In this document: positions 63,454-64,000 of the stretch, in pieces
Numbering within the stretch: the stretch's first letter is position 1
Layout: each line of letters begins with the position of its first letter
Source of the DNA: Megachile rotundata
Lineage: Eukaryota; Arthropoda; Insecta; Hymenoptera; Megachilidae
Assembly (NCBI RefSeq): GCF_050947335.1
Contig: NW_027473343.1
Coordinates: 1,240,001 to 1,304,000 of the forward strand
Length of the DNA: 64,000 nt
Direction of reading: 5' to 3'
Program-made: the position numbers and the translations under genes
Notes under the pieces: model-generated
What the model was told of the DNA's origin: nothing
The model's database searches: none
Seen by the model: the letters and a program-made list of their open reading frames with translations, nothing else

Positions 63454-64000
63454 ATCACAATCATACAATCCGAATCATACAATCACAATCATACAATAAT
63501 AATCATACAATCACAATCATACAATCACAGTCATACAATCACAATCTTACAATCACAATCATACTATCACAATCATACAATCATAATCATACAATCACAA
63601 TCATACAATCACAATCGTACAATCACAATCGTACAATCACAATCGCACAATCACAATCATACAATCCCAGTCATACAATCACAATCTTACAATCACAATC
63701 ATACTATCACAATCAAACAATCACAATCATACTATCACAATCATACAATCACAGTCATACAATCACAGTCATACAATCACAACCATACAGTCACAATCAT
63801 ACAATCACAATCATACAATCACAATCACACTATCGCAATCATACAATCGCAATCATACTATCACAATCATACAGTCACAACCATACAATCATAATCGTAC
63901 AATCACAATCATACAATCATAATCATACAATCACAATCATACAATCGCAATCATACAATCACAATCATACAATCACAATCATACTATCGCAATCATACAA
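63454..64000 (+). repeat. Array continuing past the window edge, with a module join
   Basis: From the landmark to about 63660 the order of variants follows 434-743. At 63661 the unit acaatcccagtcat appears and the order then follows about 3375-3720, with cacaatcaaacaatcac and acactatcgcaatc in place. The join is about 63650-63672. The array runs out of the window with no flank visible. Confidence 0.75.

Larger units (their letters stand above)
1..64000 (+). repeat. 14-bp satellite array, whole window
   Basis: Every stretch of the window is made of head-to-tail units of acaatcacaatcat or close variants. The unit can be written as two caatca hexamers plus ta. Common single-base variants are acaatcgcaatcat, acaatcacagtcat, acaatcataatcat, acaatcacaatctt, actatcacaatcat, accatcacaatcat, acagtcacaatcat, acgatcgcaatcat and gcaatcacaatcat. 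Rarer units are acaatctcccaaat, acaatctccaaaat, acatacgaaatcat, gcaatctcaatcat and actaacatactcat. The consensus is 28.6% GC with no G on the + strand. I found no stretch longer than a unit or two that is not recognisably the repeat. No gene, RNA gene, transposon or unique flank is present, so this entry also covers the gene-free status of the window. Repeat identity is certain. A eukaryotic heterochromatic origin is inference from array size and uniformity. Confidence 0.98.

Noticed and set aside
1..64000. CRISPR array
   Set aside because: Units are contiguous with no unique spacers, the 14-bp period is too short, and no cas-like gene is present.
1..64000. Telomeric repeat
   Set aside because: The unit acaatcacaatcat does not match known telomere repeats, which have G runs on one strand. 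This array has no G or C runs in the consensus.
1..64000. G-quadruplex potential of the G/T-rich - strand
   Set aside because: The - strand consensus has only single G residues separated by A or T, so no G runs exist to form a quadruplex.
1..64000. tRNA, rRNA or other structured RNA genes
   Set aside because: No stretch departs from the satellite, and near absence of G on the + strand excludes the paired stems these genes need.

Overview
The whole 64 kb window is one uninterrupted tandem-repeat (satellite) array. The basic unit is 14 bp, acaatcacaatcat on the + strand (atgattgtgattgt on the - strand), present in roughly 4,570 head-to-tail copies. I see no gene, RNA gene, mobile element, CRISPR array or unique-sequence island, and neither edge of the array lies in the window. 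Such an array fits heterochromatin of a eukaryotic chromosome (pericentromeric, subtelomeric or interstitial block satellite). The sequence does not let me name the organism.

The + strand is A- and C-rich and almost lacks G: the consensus is 7 A, 4 C, 3 T, 0 G. The consensus has no stop codon in any + frame. Because 14 is not a multiple of 3, all three + frames read the same 14-residue peptide every 42 nt. This explains the many long + strand ORFs (up to 894 codons) and the absence of long - strand ORFs. None looks like a gene.

The information lies in the variant units, which form a higher-order structure. A module of about 5 kb occurs in three tandem copies (7918-12960, 12961-18151, 18152-about 22710), again at 42263-about 47310, and as a partial copy at 1-about 3620. 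A downstream 'extension' module (about 3622-5500) recurs at 22704-24600, in part at 28740-29470, at 37330-39250 and at 47311-49190. Longer direct duplications are visible: 1-6650 with 19083-25760 (offset 19082), 6309-12960 with 40654-47320 (offset 34345 to 34359), and 24290-28218 with 29515-33443 (offset about 5225 to 5253). From about 33.4 to 37.3 kb and 49.2 to 64 kb the array is a finer mosaic, with short duplications of 224, 266, 308, 378 and 1860 bp and a three-copy block near the right end.

The clearest structural result is register. Only two off-length unit types are needed to explain the spacing of all 20 copies of a landmark unit across 62.9 kb: a 13-bp unit (42 copies found) and a 20-bp unit (7 copies found). 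All rearrangements I could measure are therefore whole numbers of units, as expected from unequal exchange or slippage inside the array and not from insertion of foreign DNA. Module boundaries below come from alignment by eye and are good to about one or two units.
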